DNA of 14,430 nucleotides from Halicephalobus mephisto (Eukaryota > Nematoda > Chromadorea > Rhabditida > Panagrolaimidae), in the NCBI GenBank assembly GCA_009193035.1, contig SWDT01000308.1, positions 1 through 14,430 on the forward strand, in the 5' to 3' direction. Both the position numbers and the translations under genes were made by a program. Below, in pieces: positions 1 to 10,845 of the stretch (position 1 is the first letter of the stretch; each line of letters opens with the position of its first letter). A model generated the notes under the pieces. The model had not been told where the DNA came from and made no database searches. It saw only the letters and a program-made list of their open reading frames with translations.

Positions 1-3000
1 GGCTGACTTTCGATTTCTAAAAGGGAATGGCCGAGCCCTGATCTGATTAACTTTTTAAATTTTGATTGATATCATAGACGCAGAAAAAACATATATATAT
101 TCAATATGGATGTCAAACAACGCAAAACATACCGTATTTGGAGTTCGTAATTATAAGGAAATAAGTGAACCCCATATAAATCAGATCTATTATAGAGCCT
201 ATCTATTCCATTAACGAATACTAGACAAGCAACGTGGTCTTTTTAGAGTATTTTGCCTTCCAATCACAGACCTAATTATTTGCAAAATACAAAACTACAC
301 ATTCTTTGGCACTGTATCATCTCCTTCTCCTATGGTCAACCCATTCTATACAATTGACCGGGTATTGGAGGCCCGGTGGATATCTGACTTTCTCTATGAG
401 ATCGTCCACAGGATTTTTTTATGCACTGGCGATGTTTCGCAAGTCAGTAGTTCTCACATGCACGACTGTCCTCCTTCCTGCCACTACAGCAACATTCACG
501 ATTGTTCAAGGGCTATTATTTCGAAAACAAGCATATATGCGTCTCGCCAAACACAACATATAGCTTAGATTATCACACATGCCGCAATGCTGGACAGAGA
601 GCCTCAGAGATTCGGTTTATCCGTTCTGTCAGAGATGGTTGTCTTCACGAGGAGAGGAAATCACACTTGTGGAATTTCGTTCCAGAGAGATTCTCATTGA
701 GCTTGATGCGGTAAAGAGGAAGTCCAAGGTGTGGACTATGTGTAGTCTCGATAGCCGATGATTGTGTCGCAACGGCCACAGTCATATGCTGCCAAACTGC
801 ATACGTCTTATATATCTCTTTGCTCTGTATCATCGAGCAACAGGTCGACAGAGCTCACAAATAAGATGAGGATATGTCTGATATACCGGAAGATCATTTC
901 TCGGATGGATCAGGTTGACTTACTTATTTCAATATGAACTTAGACGTCGTGCCGAGTCCGCATGGAAATGATGCAAGGGATCAGTATTCGGCACTCCCAA
1001 TCCTATAGTCTGGTATACCGGCAGCTCTTATACGTATTCCTAGAGCTTTTTGGGACCTTAAAAAAGATTTACAAAAGTCTAGGCTGGTACCAGTCATAAA
1101 AAATAACGTATCTTGACAAGCCATCATTCTGACTCGTCTCTTGCGCGATATAAATCGCCGGAAACGTTGGGCTGTACGACTCATTGGTTACTCGTCCTTA
1201 GAGGGTCAAGATAATTTTTATATCTCGCATCTATCGGAGACTAGACATGTTGCGACCGCGGGAATATCGCTACAATTTAGTGACGGGACCAAAGGGACTG
1301 ATATCCCTTCTACCTCATAGAATAGACTACTGGCAGTCAGGCGAAAGAGATTCGGCTCACAAGGTTGCCCGGCTTCCCTTAGTCTACTCTAGGCCAACAA
1401 TATCTGTCATGTTAACCTCTGCACTAGTGTATGCCACGTCAGTATGCCGTGTTCGGATAATCCGGGAACACCCAGAGCTGCATACGCTGCACATTTGAAG
1501 ACTAATCCGCGATGCGGACGGTTATATTCCAACCAGTGTCGCCGAGACGGTTGTGAAGCTATGTGCTTCGATATGCAGACACGCAGGTACATATGGCGAT
1601 CGGCGTCACTTAACAGGCGATGCATCTTTTGAAGGCGGTCATCGTTTTACTATTCAGCTCTATGAGACTCCTCCTACTAACACGGCACTTGTGGTTCATA
1701 ATGCGTGCATTGTGAGTGTTGTATGCATCATGCACATCGGAAACTTCGTATAGGACATTGCATAATGTATATAGATATCTAATGACTGCTAGTTGCCCCT
1801 AGCTCATGTAGATACCAGATTTACATGCAGAGTATCCGTCTCCACTAGTATTGATCGTCCATCTAGACTCTGAGGAGAGAACCTGCTATCAACTATCATC
1901 TCCTTCAATTAATGCTCCACGGCTGGAATGAGATAAGTTGACGATCGACGCGAACGAAGCGCTGGATCCTCGTCGCTGAGGGCTTATCCACAGCTTCGAA
2001 GTTGAATCAGTATTTGTAATGGCCATAAGAATAGCTGTGTCTCCTGGAGATCCATCCCGAGGCGGGTCATTTTTTTCAGGCCTTGAGCAGCTTACCAGCT
2101 CATACTTAAAGATTCGCCTTCTTTCTGTTCCTGTTTGCTGCCGCACTTCCTTCCTTCCCTGCCAGATTGCGATCGAACTCGCCACTATGGCACAGTTAAC
2201 ACCATCAGCACAGCTGCTGCAGACATTCACGCCGCCCAGCTGACAATGATGTTATTTGGCTCTTCTCGGTACTCATCTGGGCTCTATGATTCTCCATGGG
2301 AGCGCGTACTTAATCAGAATCGCGCAGTTGAGAGCATAGTGCTATTATATATGTCTTGCCAGCAGGCGTAATAAGACATAATGCCGCCGGAAGAGATACT
2401 ATCACAAACTACGGTCGCATTCGCGGCGAGACCATATGCGAGTTCGAGAAAGAAATAAGTGTGTGCGATCGTGCGACACATGGGTAGATCTCTGTCATTT
2501 TGCCTCTACATATGTCGGTCGCACGGAGTGAATCCCGGTCTACGGAGTGGATGTCAGGTAACGCTAAGCCACATGTCGTCTGTGGTCGATTACAGTCCTA
2601 TAGATATGAAATGGAATGCAACGAAGAAAGAAACACTGATGCACTTTGCTTCCGCACCGATATTATTCTCAGACCCATGGTGCACTGGGATCGCAATGTG
2701 GTCAGACTCACACGAGTCGTGGGGATTCCCAATAGCGGTTTAGGACCAGATTCATTGGCTCGATATCTTAGTCCAAGATGAATTTGAAGTCGATAGTGTA
2801 GAACAGATAAGAAATCGTAAGGTGTCAGTCAGTCATTTTCGTTACACTTCGCAGCACAATCGACAATTAGTTTTTGAGAAGTTCGAGGATTTGTGAATGT
2901 CTTTATATATGTGCATTAGTCGCTGATAATGGATAATTAGATCCTTTTACTCTCTTACACGCAACTCCATGGAGAAGTGCTGAGTGATGTAACAGCATGT

Positions 3001-5850
3001 TGCGCTCGGCATCTGTCCTTGTAAAGATACACGAACGCGGATGAGGTGCCTAGAACTGAAGAATTTTCCGTACAGCAGTGAAATATATTGCAAGACGACG
3101 CCTTACGAGCGTCATAGCATATTGCCGCCGAACCGCCAATTCTCTCAGTATATACCTATTATTAATGATCATGTTCCATTAGGCGGAGAAGGTGTGAAAT
3201 AATACAATGGCAATGCTTGGCAAGTTGTACACCCCCACCATCACATGATTCTACTGTCCCGCTCGCTGGGATTCTAAGCTATAGTATTACCCTATCAAGT
3301 CAATGTCGCTGCAGACACCGGAGCTATTAGGGGTCGGGATTCATCTGTATAACGAGGTGGTAAAGATGATTGTGCTTATTTACAGGCTTATGTTATCTAC
3401 TGGGCCAGGCGACACTGTCATGAAGGCTGTGCTTCAGTTGTGGAGGGCTATGTGCGGTGGAGTCATGTGTCTCGTGTAGAATGCACTTTTTGCACGCTGG
3501 ATATTTCTGTACGATTAGATCTATAATATAGTAAGCAATTGTTGACGCGCCTCAGAATGCACGAGGACTGCTACACCATCAAGTTGTTTTCTCGGGGTGG
3601 AGGCTGGCAAATTATACCACCCAAAGTGAACATGTACAGGCGAGACCACGTAGTGCCGATCTGCGGTACACACGGTTTTTGGACTTGTGGCGCGACATAA
3701 GTGCGAACCGGGAAATTTCTTTGATTTCCAGTCCATCTAAGTATGCGTTCAACCCCGCTCCTAGTTCACGTGGGTAAATTCGGCAGATGGAAGAGTGTAG
3801 GGCCGCGGGATTGGGTTGTACACAGGGGACGACATTCGGTGGACGGAAAGTACTACTCTTCAATGGTCACATTTCCAGTTTTGAATGAATTTTCAAAATT
3901 TGGAAAACGACAATTATAGTAATTTGCGGAGAATCAACTATTTTCAACAGCAAACCGTTCGAGTCTTGGGGAAAAGTGGGGTCCCTGCCCTTAGGGTACT
4001 TTTGCGTGGATCTGTTCGTTGTCGTTGGAAGTTGAAAGGGATTTCGTTTCGGAATGATAAGCCACTAGATGACAGAGACTAGGAGTGTAGTTGAGTGCAA
4101 GTTCATTTCCGATTCATCGTTGAGCAGGATGTGATGGGCTATTCTGTTGTCTACTGACGAGAGAATGGCAGTCACGGTCGTAACTTTCACTTCCACGGAA
4201 GAAAGGCCCCTTCTCGGTCGAGGGATTTCAGCCGTGTTTCTCTTGGATCTTGCGAAGAAGCAAGAGGTTCTTTTTCGGAGTACCATCCACAGCACTGCCA
4301 GTCTTAGACAGATACTCCTACAGAGAGCAGTGACAATGGAAGTAGTCAGCCACTATTTATAGACCAGAGACCTAATTCGCTAATACCGGGCGTGAACTCC
4401 GACCGCGTTCCGTTTCCGCGACGCGACTTAATCTGCAATTGAGCAGGTGGACGTCTGCTGCCATAGTCGGTCGTGATTCTTGTAACTAAGAATATGATAG
4501 GAAGCGATAGCCTTGCAGCGCGCTCGGTCTAAGCGCCTCGCTCCGGATGCAACTCGCCATACACCAAAGACCAGTTTGCGGTCTACGCGAACGGCGCATA
4601 ATGGAGCCACTCTGGTCATTTGACGCGCTAAGCTGAGACAGGACACCTTAGGAATGCACTCTTCAGACAGGCACGCTTGCACGTAAACGAATCGTAGTTG
4701 AGTTATTTTCTGGCCTTCCCCGTCATCTTGGCGTCCTAGATAGGCAACTTCGCTGCAGTGATCGTGACAGGATCAATAACGTTACGCTCGATGGTTTTAC
4801 GTGGAAACGGGCCTACAGACGCCACTCACGTCATACTTTAACTCCACGGATGGATGCACATTCCGATCTGGAACGCGTGCTGCATAGAGATGTGGTTGTG
4901 TATCTGGCTTGTCAGTGGCCTCTTGAAAACGCGATATTTTGTGTGAGGAAAGCTCACTTATACCAACACCATTGGTACGCGGCTCTGATGAGTCGAGGTA
5001 TCTACGCCTGGGATCGCAAGCTGATCAATTCTAGCAAGCCTTGAGAGGAGAAGTTTGGTCGCCGACGGCATGATGAGTCCAGCCTGGCCCCAAGCAAGAG
5101 CACCAGCCTGATGAATGCCGCACTCATATGTGCAGGGCGCTCGATAAGGCAAAATTGTGGAATGAGATAATTCTCTCGTGAAGTACGCACATTTGATACT
5201 TGCATTCGCGCTCCTATGAATTAACGATCTTCTTTTTAAGGCAATGGTGCGTCTTAGCAGCAGGATCGCACCTTTATATGGAGAAGGCCATCATCGCATT
5301 GGCATGCCATGCTTAAGTATTGGTTCTCCTGTTCATCCATCGTATTGGTTTGATCATATCTGCGGAGAATTGCAGACGCTATATCACCCTGATTCGCATG
5401 GTTACGCGGGAGAAAAATGTTCTTGCACATCTAGTTTCTTCAAAGAGTCTAGAATCCTCTGCAAACTAGATGTGACTACCCTGTGTGTAATGGTTTATTC
5501 AATCTCCTTGTTGAGACTTGGTTTCTGCTCGGGCAATGAACTGAAACAAGAACTCAATCATGTGAGTCACACTTATCGGACTTACGTTCCGGGCTTGGCT
5601 CGTCGATTTCCTCGATTGGAGCTCCAGATTAGTTTCTGTCCTATTAATACAGCACAAGTATTAGCCATTGTTGTGGTTTGGTCTTTCTATCTTATGTAAA
5701 CGGTGTGGTTTATTTCATGGACCGATTACTGAATACGAAATCTGCGACATCAACGGCGATTTTTCCAAGGAAACTCACCTTTACACTAAATGTGAGACCC
5801 GTGGCACATACTGTTGTTGTGGTCAGCCTAATGTTCATGAGTACGGCTGC
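1..5850. other. Long stretch without recognisable genes
   Basis: I read all six frames and found no domain, motif or conserved family. Open frames are short and scattered over both strands. The longest is 5244-5699 on + (151 codons), and the next is 1889-2230 on - (113 codons). A run of 151 sense codons somewhere in about 8.4 kb of mid-GC DNA is roughly a one-in-two event by chance, so neither is called as a gene. Composition is balanced and CpG dinucleotides are common, unlike the AT-rich block after 8,460. No long direct or inverted repeats stand out by eye, apart from the hairpin at 5426-5474. This is most likely unannotated intergenic or anciently decayed DNA. Only a genome-wide self-comparison could show low-identity repeats. 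Confidence 0.6.
5426..5474. repeat. 12-bp perfect inverted repeat (hairpin)
   Basis: CACATCTAGTTT at 5426-5437 is the exact reverse complement of AAACTAGATGTG at 5463-5474, separated by 25 bases. A perfect 12-bp pair this close is expected only a few times in a hundred in a window of this size. The loop holds a weaker pairing (AGAG...CTCT) around TCTAGA. No target-site duplication or repeat family is evident. It could be a hairpin-forming relic of a tiny inverted-repeat element, or chance. Confidence 0.5.
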
Positions 5851-6180
5851 TTAGCGTAATGTGAAGATCCAGAAAACTTGAAAAGAAGAACCAACCCCGA
5901 TCAGCAGGAGCAGGTTTCCTTGGCGAGTGTACAAAACTTGTCCTCTCGTTTCCATTTTATTCATCCATTGATTTGCTTTTCTATTTTTGTCTTCACAGCT
6001 TCTGTAATTTCGTAATTGTATTCCGACGTTGTCGATACGAGATAATAAGGCGTAAATCAGCATTAGGTTAGTTGATTGCAATTTGTCATGGCGCTCATCA
6101 GCGTTTCAACAGGTCCATTATCGCCGTTGTGGTCTGGATTTGGAATGAATCTTTCAACTGTAAAATTGCTTTTGGTTTTT
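5851..6180 (-). other. Possible decayed coding relic, unidentified
   Basis: This patch is AT-richer than its surroundings, and two overlapping minus-strand frames look coding-like. The upstream frame (about 6180 to the stop at 6063-6065) reads through hydrophilic residues including RFIPNPDHNGDNGP. The adjacent frame (6081 to 5851) continues with a charged stretch including RSCEDKNRKANQW. Together they could be one frame-shifted relic. On the opposite strand, a pyrimidine-rich run ending in CAG at about 5998 resembles a 3' splice site. I recognise no family. It may simply be non-coding DNA of another origin. Confidence 0.22.
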
Positions 6181-8459
6181 TGTACATGATTTTATACTTG
6201 TAATTTGGATGTGAGCAATTCAAGTCTCAAACTCGAGTTAGAAGCATGAACCCAGCAATCGCCTACTCGGAGTTGGAGTGAATTTTCTTTACTGCTCAAG
6301 GCGCTTGCTGTTATTCTTACTCAACTCAAGATGAATCTAATTTACATCATCGATCTTCAGTGAAGACAGTGGAGTTTCTTGTATTCCTCGCTAAAACACT
6401 GTCGAGGGCGGTTTCGTTTTTCAGAGACTTTTGGACTGTCGGTTTCGCTCTAGCCTTGTATCAGTCCAGGACTGTTCGATTCGGTCAGATCAAGCAGGAA
6501 CTTAATACGGGCATCCAGGCGTGTCCAGCAGCTTCACAGCGATAAAATCTCGAGATATATTCTCGTGGCGGATGATTGGCCTCCAATTTATGCGCCGGTG
6601 CGTTCGAGCTGCGATTTACCGACTCTCGCTTACAAACGATAGAAAGCGCGCACGGAGTGGGCCGAATTTGCCTGCCTGCTAGGTTATTGAAGAATTCAGC
6701 ATCCATGATGTATGTGCATACAGAGACCATTCTTCTTATTCGGATTAAATATGATATGCCTCCATTTTCTGTATACTCATGGTTCATAACACGTAATGAT
6801 TTGAATTAGCAGATATGGATGAGTCGCGCCGGCGTACACCCTAGTTGCCTAATGTATAAACTTGCGAGATATTGTACCTTGTCGTGGTGTAATGGTATCA
6901 GTCAGGTCGGTGGACTCTAATACTCGGCCTACTTGTGACGATCTTTGATTATAATCTCCGTTGACTAAGGAATAATTGAGGTTCAAGGAGTATATTATTC
7001 TCGTGAATTATTGAATAAGGTACTGACACATTATATATCCGATCGCCACATGCATAGGAGAGAATATTGTGATAGCCCAGCGCTAGCTGGCTGTAGAGTG
7101 GACTGATGAACCTTAAAAGGATGAATGCATTTCTTCTGGCGATGGTGCCTCTGTATCGACTCTGCTCACTGTTTGTACGTTCACTGAGCGCGAAAAGTTA
7201 TTGCATGAGTGGCTGGGACCGTTCTAGAAAGGCGAGATCATGAGGCTATGATTATGAGCGAATTGCGCGCTATAAAGCCCTAGTGCAACGACGTGGCGCT
7301 TGCACTGTGTACGAAAAGGTACTGAAGCAATAAGATGGAATACGTGGTCGTAGTGTGCAGACCCAGGGAGAGTATCAAGTAGACGCCAAGAGACTCTGAC
7401 CTGGACTCGCACCGCTCAGAGACCGCGAATATGGCAAACTAGTGAAACGACGATCCAGAATGTCGCAATGCGTCTCGAAGGTCAAATAGCAGTGGAAGCA
7501 CGGAAGATAACTTAAGTACGCAAGGATCGTGGCGGGCGAGAGATCCGTGAGTGGTGGTTTCCGAACGGCGAGAACGCAATAGTCTCTATTGGGTAGGAAG
7601 CCGCAAATAGGAGATCCGTGGATATGGCAGGGTCTAAATCTTCATGGTTTCGCACCCACCGCTCTTGGATCATACTTCGCGGTGAGATACCAAGATCTAT
7701 GTTGCAGCTGGTGTTATATAAATCACCTCATCGGAAACAGATGAGAAATAGAGACCATACTCAGGGGGACGAAGTACATAGAGACCTGTAAGTTTACGAT
7801 CATGGGTCGGAAAATCGGCATAATCTTGTTATAACTGTTCAATTAAGCTTAGAGTATTCGGCTATGGCTGCATTGCTGGCTATGCGCGGTAGTCATCTTG
7901 GTATCTGGATCAGTGTGAAGATCAGAGTAGTGTAGTATATTTCTTGACGGCATAACTTAATGCAATTTGTTGTGCTAGCGCGACAGATATTTGGGTGTGT
8001 CAAGAGAGGCGATACAGCGTGGGCGTGGAGGACATTAGCTCACTCGTTGCATTGTGCGGACGATGAAGACAGTCCTCGTATCTATGACACTTATCGAGTG
8101 GCACACGAAACGCCAATGTTTCATGGTCACCTAGCGGCTGGTTGGTTACTTGGTTGGTACGATTATGTAACAGTACACAGAGGGTGAAATCTAGCAGAGT
8201 ACGTATACTCTCCGTTCCACAGTGAATTAGGCGCAAGTTATAGAAAGGAATCCCGGGTTGGAGTCTGGATGTCCGCTTGAACTACGTCAACGGAACCAAA
8301 GAAATGCATTACCCCAACTCCGGATTCATGAACAGTTAGAGACTTTTGATGGGATGCTCCAGGCGCGCTCACAGACACAGTTATATTTTCAACACGGTGT
8401 GCTCTCTAATGAGAGTAAAAGTGGCTTCTGAAACGATCCCTGCGGTTGACTAGGAGTAC
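6181..8459. other. No recognisable genes apart from the tRNA-like segment
   Basis: Only short frames are present (up to 100 codons, 6485-6787 on -). None shows a signal peptide with following ectodomain, a zinc-finger pattern, or transposase, integrase or polymerase motifs. Composition is like 1-5850. Small local features, such as the repeated decamer GAGATCCGTG (near 7541 and 7611), are within chance expectation. Confidence 0.55.
6877..6970 (+). pseudogene. Degenerate tRNA-Gln-like segment (tRNA pseudogene or SINE head)
   Basis: TGGTGTAATGG at 6885-6895 matches the internal A-box/D-arm typical of tRNA-Gln. It is followed by GGACTCTAAT around 6912-6921, resembling the anticodon arm of the same tRNA, and by TTTGATTATAATC around 6944-6956, resembling a worn B box. 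CCTTGTC near the start can pair with GAC-AAGG near 6963-6970 as an acceptor stem if one base bulges. The segment is about 20 bases too long, and the T-arm is damaged, so it is not a working tRNA. It could be a tRNA pseudogene or the head of a tRNA-derived SINE. Confidence 0.35.
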
Positions 8460-9395
8460 TGAGATGGTCCAAAGAACGAATGAAAGGTGTTTTGTTGATT
8501 TTTAATTTCGTCGACTTGGTTTTTGTTGATTCTTAGTTTGATGATTGTGATTTATGAAAATTAATTTACAGGATACAAATTTTTGTGGCTCTACTCCTCA
8601 CAGCAAGAAATCACTATCTAGCAGAGAATTTCCGATCTCTTTCTTTTCGACCCCTTTAGTTCCAAGTTTTCCCAAGAAAAAACGACATTACCGTAGCGTA
8701 ATATCTAAGTTGCCACTGGCAAGTCAAGCAACATCGTGGATAAATTCGAAAAAGCTCATCTAGAAACACATTTCCCACCAGCAAGTCGGTATGTTTTTCC
8801 TAATTTGGTTTAAGAGAATTTTTGACCTTTGCAGAATTTTAACAAACAAAAGACTTCGAAATTCTGATGGTGACGACGAAGCAAGAGAGTGTGAGGTCGC
8901 TTGTAGACGTGTTTGAAAAATGTAATTCGGTCAGAACGGGAGTTTTTGAAATTCAGCCGCTAAGTGATTCATCACTAATCACGTCGAATTGACGTAGTTC
9001 ATCACTGTGCTAAATACTTCTAGTCACTTGCATTTCGCATCGCAATTGACGGAAGTACGTATGATATTGTATTTTTTTGTCCAAATGCAAAGCTTTATCC
9101 TTCTTGAGGATGTTTTTGTGCAATAAAAATTCCAAATATGCTTTTCACCCTTTCTATTAATGGAGTTGAAGCGGAAACTTAGCATTAAATTGCCGACCTT
9201 TGTGAGAGAAGCCAATACGTCGGATTATTCAGCTCAAAGTGGATTTAGAGAGAATGAATTTTTTCAATCTTGCCAACTTCCTTTCTTACTTTTTTATAAG
9301 CTGAACACCAAAAAGTTTTGAGACTGAATTCTGGTCTTTTTTTCACATTTCTTGGCCACAATTTTCGACGCATTCAATTCAAAAAGAAAATCTAA
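8460..9395 (+). other. AT-rich stretch with intron-like signals, no intact frame
   Basis: Composition shifts to AT-rich here. GTATGT at 8789 to TTTGCAG ending at 8834 would make a 46-base intron with consensus ends. A second candidate runs from GTGTTT at 8487 to TTTACAG ending at 8571. AATAAA lies at 9122-9127. However, no frame stays open across the exon these would define (8572-8788): one frame stops at 8761-8763, another stops near 8664, and the third opens only after about 8708. It is either a decayed spliced gene or chance. The stretch 9128-9395 may include the lost 5' part of the capsid pseudogene, but I see no frame supporting that. Confidence 0.22.
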
Positions 9396-10823
9396 GATAT
9401 TCCTACAAGTGGATCTAATGTAAATGAAAATGGTGAAATTAATTTTGTAATTGAAACATGCGATCAATATCTATTGCCTACCAAAAGTTATTTATATTTA
9501 GAAGGTACTTTAACTAAATTAGATAGAAGTAAACTTAAAAAAGCTGAATATGATGACACAACTGGAAAACTAAAAAGAGCAGCCGATCAAGTCACTTTAA
9601 CTAATGATGCACCGATGTTTTTATTTGATCGAATAACTTATAGTTTAATGGAGACCAGATTGAAAATAGAGATCCGGGACGTGCAAGTTTAATGAAAGGA
9701 ATCTTAAGTTATTCCTCAAATTTGAGTAAACAAAATACATTTGGGTGGGTTTTAGAAGAAAAAAACACCCAATATAAAATTGATAAGTACACTGAATTAA
9801 GAGATGGGAAATTAACATTCTGTATTCAATTGAATCATATTTTCGGATTTGCTGAATGTTATAATAAAGTAATATATGGAGTTAAGCACTCTTTATCTTT
9901 GCATAGAAATCCTGATAATCGGAATTCGATATTTTCAAAAGACCCGAATAATTCGAAAGCTAAATTTACAATTACAAAAATGAATTGATTAATTCCTAAA
10001 ATAATGCCTAGTCTGGAGATGCAAAACAAATTGATGAATATGTTTGATTCCAAGAAGACTTTTAGTCTGCCATTTGTTTCAAGAAAAAATTTTTTTTCAA
10101 ATTTTATTCCTATTTCGCACAGAAAAGCAACAAAGTTATCTACAATCTTTAAAGTGACTAGATTTTATAAATGACTACTTTCTTTGCTCCATCTATTGAG
10201 TTGGTGGTGTGCGTAGGTGATAGCCCGGGCGGAAGTGGCATCTTGAGTTGGGAGTAGCTGGATGATGTTGGTTTCCGTTCTTCTGCATCCCAATTCATAT
10301 TTCAAGACAATTGGAAGACAATAATGTTCCGTTGTCAGCAAGAAATTTCACTTGGAAATTAGGAACTAAATACGAAAAGATCAAGTATTTTGTGATTGGA
10401 TTTCAAACTCATCGAGAGGATAATTATCTGAATTCAGCTAGATTTGACCACTGTAATTTGGAAACAATATCTGTGGAATTGAATAGTGAAAGACACCCAT
10501 ATGAAGGCTTAAGATGGAATTTCTCCAATTTTAATGCCGTTCAACAATATAATTTTGCTAAAGAATTTAAGAATAGCTATTATCAAACTGTAAAAGAATG
10601 CATTTTCGTTGATGAAGACATTTATTACTATTACTATCCTCTGTTTGTGATTGATTTTTCAAAACAAAATGAAAGAATTAAAATTAAACAATAACATTTT
10701 GTATCAGCTGGAATGTTTTTTGAGAAGGTTGCTTTGATTATGATATCCGGTCTAGAGTTTTTGAGTGATAGTTTAGTGGAAATTAATGGAGATGGGTTGA
10801 GGCTAAGTGTTAAAAATAATTGA
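9396..10823 (+). pseudogene. Major-capsid-like protein pseudogene (F54H12.2-like family)
   Basis: The role in intact relatives is inferred to be the double-jelly-roll-type major capsid protein. The frame opens at 9396 just after a stop at 9393-9395; the N-terminus is missing. Segment 1 (9396-9649) includes LPTKSYLYLEG and LTNDAPMFLFDRITYSL. A one-base deletion at about 9649 moves the frame. Segment 2 (about 9650-9985) includes HIFGFAECYNKVIYG. A TGA at 9986-9988 sits where relatives appear to have tryptophan. A short segment then runs to 10084, where a 223-bp insertion intervenes. Segment 3 (10308-10691) includes FTWKLG, GFQTHRED, FDHCNLE and YPLFVIDFSKQNER. TAA at 10692-10694 breaks it again, and the same frame continues to a stop at 10821-10823. 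The total matches roughly 400 codons, near the family's usual length less its N-terminus. Family assignment is firm by pattern; the capsid function is by family knowledge. Confidence 0.75.
10077..10307 (-). mobile_element. Insertion with 8-bp target-site duplication in the capsid pseudogene, possible retroposed transcript end
   Basis: TTTCAAGA occurs at 10077-10084 and again at 10300-10307, bracketing 215 bases of different, partly GC-richer composition. Insert plus one copy is 223 bases, and removing them brings the flanking capsid segments into one continuous frame with family-like residues on both sides, so the insertion is real. No terminal inverted repeats are seen. Read on the minus strand, the insert has an open frame of over 40 codons (including LLPTQDATSARAITYAHH) ending in TAA, a short trailer, AATAAA near 10101-10106 and a run of eight A. 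This order suggests a retroposed transcript 3' end inserted in reverse. The source gene is not recognised. The alternative is a DNA-transposon relic without obvious ends. Confidence 0.6.
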
Positions 10824-10837
10824 GAAAAATATTTACT

Positions 10838-10844
10838 TATAAAT
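10838..10844 (+). promoter_or_regulatory. TATA-like box directly before the glycoprotein start
   Basis: TATAAAT ends one base before the ATG at 10846, in the 22-base gap after the capsid-like frame. It could be an element of a late viral promoter, but it may also be chance in such AT-rich DNA. Confidence 0.15.
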
Positions 10845-10845
10845 C

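Noticed and set aside
1889..2230. 113-codon open frame on -, with a GTAAGC donor-like site inside
   Set aside because: No recognisable family and no supporting acceptor or neighbouring exon; chance is sufficient.
5244..5699. 151-codon open frame on +
   Set aside because: Longest frame in the left 8.4 kb, but its length is near chance expectation there; no domain, signal or family pattern was seen.
7541..7620. GAGATCCGTG direct repeat and small palindromes near 7585
   Set aside because: Ten-base repeats at this spacing are not significant and no element structure surrounds them.
9024..9215. 63-codon open frame on - upstream of the capsid relic
   Set aside because: No family pattern and no link to the element; AT-rich chance frame.
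10131..10299. hAT or other TIR transposon as the insert in the capsid relic
   Set aside because: The two ends of the insert do not form inverted repeats; only the 8-bp duplication is present.
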